Source: Acorus gramineus (lineage: Eukaryota; Streptophyta; Magnoliopsida; Acorales; Acoraceae). Taken from it: a stretch of DNA of 64,000 bases. The notes under the pieces were generated by a model, which was given only the letters and a program-made list of their open reading frames with translations, ran no database searches and was not told the origin of the DNA. The position numbers and the translations under genes are program-made. This document shows, piece after piece, positions 61,679 to 64,000 of this stretch. The DNA is taken from NCBI GenBank assembly GCA_030737835.1, contig CM060850.1:27563385-27627384 (forward strand). The letters run 5' to 3'. Positions within the stretch are counted from its first letter, which is position 1. The number at the start of each line of letters is the position of its first letter.

Positions 61679-62360
61679 AATTAATTAGAGGTTTTTGGAG
61701 AACACCTCTGTAATAATAATAAGTTTCTAGACTTTTTCTTATTTTTTTTAGGTTCTTCAGTTAGTGGTGATATTATGTTTAGATTCTTTTATCCATCTTC
61801 CATCCAACTTAATTTTTTTACTTCCTCTTTTACCCCAAACTCAATATTTTTTGCTTTTTCTTCTCCAAACAAATGAAAATATGAGACCACCTCCACCAGC
61901 CCCCCCCCCCCCCTGACCGCCTCCAGCTGGAGCCCGACCTGATCCCCACCCCCTCCTACGACCCCGTTCGTGACCATGACCCCTCCCGCAACCCCGACCT
62001 ACCCCGAGCCCCGATCTCACCTACCGATATCACTCCGTCTGCAACACATAGAACCTGTAACAAGTATAATAGTTTACAAACTGCTGATAACAGTGTATAC
62101 AGTGGAACATACAAAACAGGTATAATAGTGTACAAACTGCGCATAACAGCTTACATAATGGAACACACAGAACATATAACAGGTATAAGAATGTATAAAA
62201 GTGTACACACTGAGCAGTATAACGAAAAGAATGCACACAAAATGAAATGAATGATAGTGCCAGGGACCCAGAAAAAAATAGCTCATCTATTTTAGAGACC
62301 TAAAAAAAATAAAAAAAATTCAAAGACCTATTATTATTACATAGTCACCTCTAATTAATT
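61679..62360. mobile_element. Foldback element with C-rich cargo and tandem repeats
   Basis: The ends are inversely related: left ATTAATTAGAGG then CTGTAATAATAATAAGTTTC and TTTTTTTTAGGTTC, right GACCTAAAAAAAAT then CTATTATTATTACATAG and CCTCTAATTAATT. Inside lies a C-rich block (about 61895-62035, including a 15-base C run) and then three copies of a ~60 bp unit (62041-62225). No target duplication is clear and no coding sequence is recognised. The plan resembles 40498-41226. Confidence 0.55.
62041..62225 (+). repeat. Three ~60 bp tandem repeats
   Basis: The unit contains ACACA(T/C)AGAAC, TAACA(A/G)GTATAATAG, TACAAACTGC and ATAACAG, and recurs three times with small changes. Confidence 0.75.
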
Positions 62361-62830
62361 ACTTTTTTTTGTGTGATGGGTATTTTGAAATCACAAGAGT
62401 TGAAATTTTCCTTCCACGTGTCGAGCCAACTATTCAAAATTGTTTTGAATGTCAGTTGAAAGTGACTCATTGTCAACTTTTCTTATTTATTTATTTTGGT
62501 GGAAACTCATTGTCAACTTTATTGACATCACCCTGTGACTTCATAGTCAGTGAGAGGTTGGTCATTTTTTTTGCACAGTTAAAAGACTGTAACTCGATCT
62601 TTTTATTTTCCTTGTCAGCACATGTTATTTATGAGGTCTCATTGAAGACTGTAACTCAGGTCGGGTGGGATGAATCATGAATAGAAAAAAATTAAATCAT
62701 CAACATTGAATATTTTTTAAAAAAAATAAAAATGATAGGTTAGCTAGAACAAGCTCCGATAGTCAAAAGGAAAAAGAAAATACAGACCGAACAGGCATTA
62801 ACAGAGTTAAACCATCACTCAGATGATAAA
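62361..62830. other. Spacer, nothing recognised
   Basis: Non-coding. The phrase ACTCATTGTCAACTTT is repeated at 62466 and 62505, and GACTGTAACTC is repeated near 62585 and 62647. Confidence 0.5.
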
Positions 62831-63040
62831 AGACAAAAAAAAATTTAGAAGAACAAAGAAGTGTCACAAGGGAGGTGGGATTGGGATCCGTAGATGGAAT
62901 ATTTATATGTCACTCGGTCCCCCCACCATAGACAAAAAAAATCCAGAAGAACAAAGAAGCGTCACACGGGAGGTCCGGAGGTGGGATCGGGAATCTGTAC
63001 ATGGGATATCTACATGCACGTCACTAGGTCCCCCACCATA
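62831..63040 (+). repeat. Tandem duplication of ~105 bp
   Basis: Two units (about 62831-62931 and 62932-63040) share AGAAGAACAAAGAAG(T/C)GTCAC, GGGAGGT, GGTGGGAT, the block before TATCTACATG, GTCACT(C/A)GGTCCCCC and CACCATAG. The second unit has small extra stretches. Short open frames here are repeat translations. Confidence 0.8.
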
Positions 63041-64000
63041 GCTATGTACAACTTAGGAGGTTATCATAATAATATGTTTACCCAATTTTTGTAGACCCCA
63101 TCTAAAAGCAATATATAGGCAATCTGATTTTGACTGTGTAGAAACAGTGATCAGATAATTGGTTTTAAATGGATTTCTTAACTATAAATTTTCTTTCGGA
63201 TTATAATTTTTATGTGTTATAAATATATAAACCAAATTTTATGTAATTTTTTTAGAGAAATAGTTTTTATAAAAAAAAATTATTTATGAAAATTGAGTCT
63301 AAAAGAGACCACACAGAGAAGTTGGAAATTGATTTTCAATTGAATTGGATGTAAAAAAAAATGTTATTGGTCTTGTTTTTATACCCAAATATAGTTTGCA
63401 CCCCTTTAGTATACCTCTTTATAGTGAATATAAGTGGCTAACAATGTATATGGATTGTAAAAAGGACAATAAAGTAGGTTGAACAACACTATAAAATAAT
63501 GATTATGAAAAAGGATAAATATGTCTGCTAATTGGTTTTATATGTGACAATATTAATCATATAAGATATCAAGTACAGTCACAGTATACTTAAAAAGCTA
63601 TCCCATTTGGGGCAAAAAATTAGGTTGTTCAGAAAAAAATAATTATCCCAATACAGAGAATTATGTCAATAAAATAAATTATTTTTTATTTAGTTGCATA
63701 ATTAGTTATTCTCGCTAAAAAATATGATAACAAAGTTTTTGTTGTTTGGTTAACTATTGATAAGTTATGGAGTAAAATAAATCTAAATTTATAAAACTGC
63801 ACAAAATATTTTTAACACATGTGTTCCCCTAATTTGTAAGATGTGATGACAACTGATTTACACATGAGTTACATTATGCTAGTGAAATCATTCGGGTGGA
63901 ATAACACAATTATCATGGAAACCTAGAATACTAATACCATATATCCCCTTATTCTAATATTACTGTACTATATTATTTCTACAATACTAATACCATATAT
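63041..64000. other. Spacer ending in a dispersed repeat
   Basis: 63041-63595 shows nothing recognisable. About 63600-63990 carries the repeat also seen at 5235-5600 and 58995-59400 (TCCCATTTGG start, AATAAATTATTTT, TATTCTCGCTAAAAAATATGATA, GATGTGATGACAACTGATTT). It may run past the window edge. Confidence 0.5.

Overview
This 64 kb window is nuclear DNA of a flowering plant. It is strongly AT-rich and gene-poor, with intron-bearing plant genes, many small DNA transposons, Helitron-like ends, a Ty1/copia fossil and long (TA)n tracts. The species cannot be named from the sequence. Only three genes look intact: two single-exon C2H2 zinc-finger regulators of the ZAT class (6660-7589 and 38602-39570, both on the minus strand and much more GC-rich than their surroundings) and one seven-exon WAT1-related membrane transporter (52302-58080, minus strand). 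A short three-exon gene or gene remnant with a neuroguidin-like N-terminus lies at 28299-29233. Two decayed F-box genes face each other tail to tail at 42948-45712.

Layout: 1-6.6 kb, spacer with the end of a Mutator-type MITE and a complete hAT-type MITE. 6.6-7.9 kb, first zinc-finger gene and its promoter side. 8-21.7 kb, gene-free, with a 42-base poly-C run and a 557 bp GC-rich inverted-repeat element lodged in a (TA)n tract. 21.7-23.8 kb, a degenerate minisatellite that switches strand. 23.8-25.3 kb, copia fossil. 26.1-26.8 kb, a GGGTCGGGTCC-ended element with a perfect 10 bp target duplication. 28.3-29.2 kb, neuroguidin-like gene. 34-38 kb, a cluster of foldback and hAT elements plus a ~300 bp tandem duplication. 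38.6-39.6 kb, second zinc-finger gene. 40.5-41.2 kb, foldback element with a nested MITE. 42.8-45.9 kb, F-box quasi-palindrome. 46-50 kb, Helitron-like AT-rich element. 52.3-58.1 kb, WAT1-like gene with a possible Helitron in intron 3. 58.3-64 kb, tandem duplications and further MITEs.

The genes do not form a pathway. The zinc-finger proteins should act in the nucleus as EAR-motif repressors, usually in stress or development. The WAT1-like protein should be a multi-pass transporter of the drug/metabolite (EamA) superfamily. The most unusual objects are the F-box palindrome, which could fold as a hairpin RNA, the GC-rich element at 16.3-16.9 kb, and the strand-switching minisatellite. All coordinates come from reading the sequence by eye; identities are estimates, not computed.
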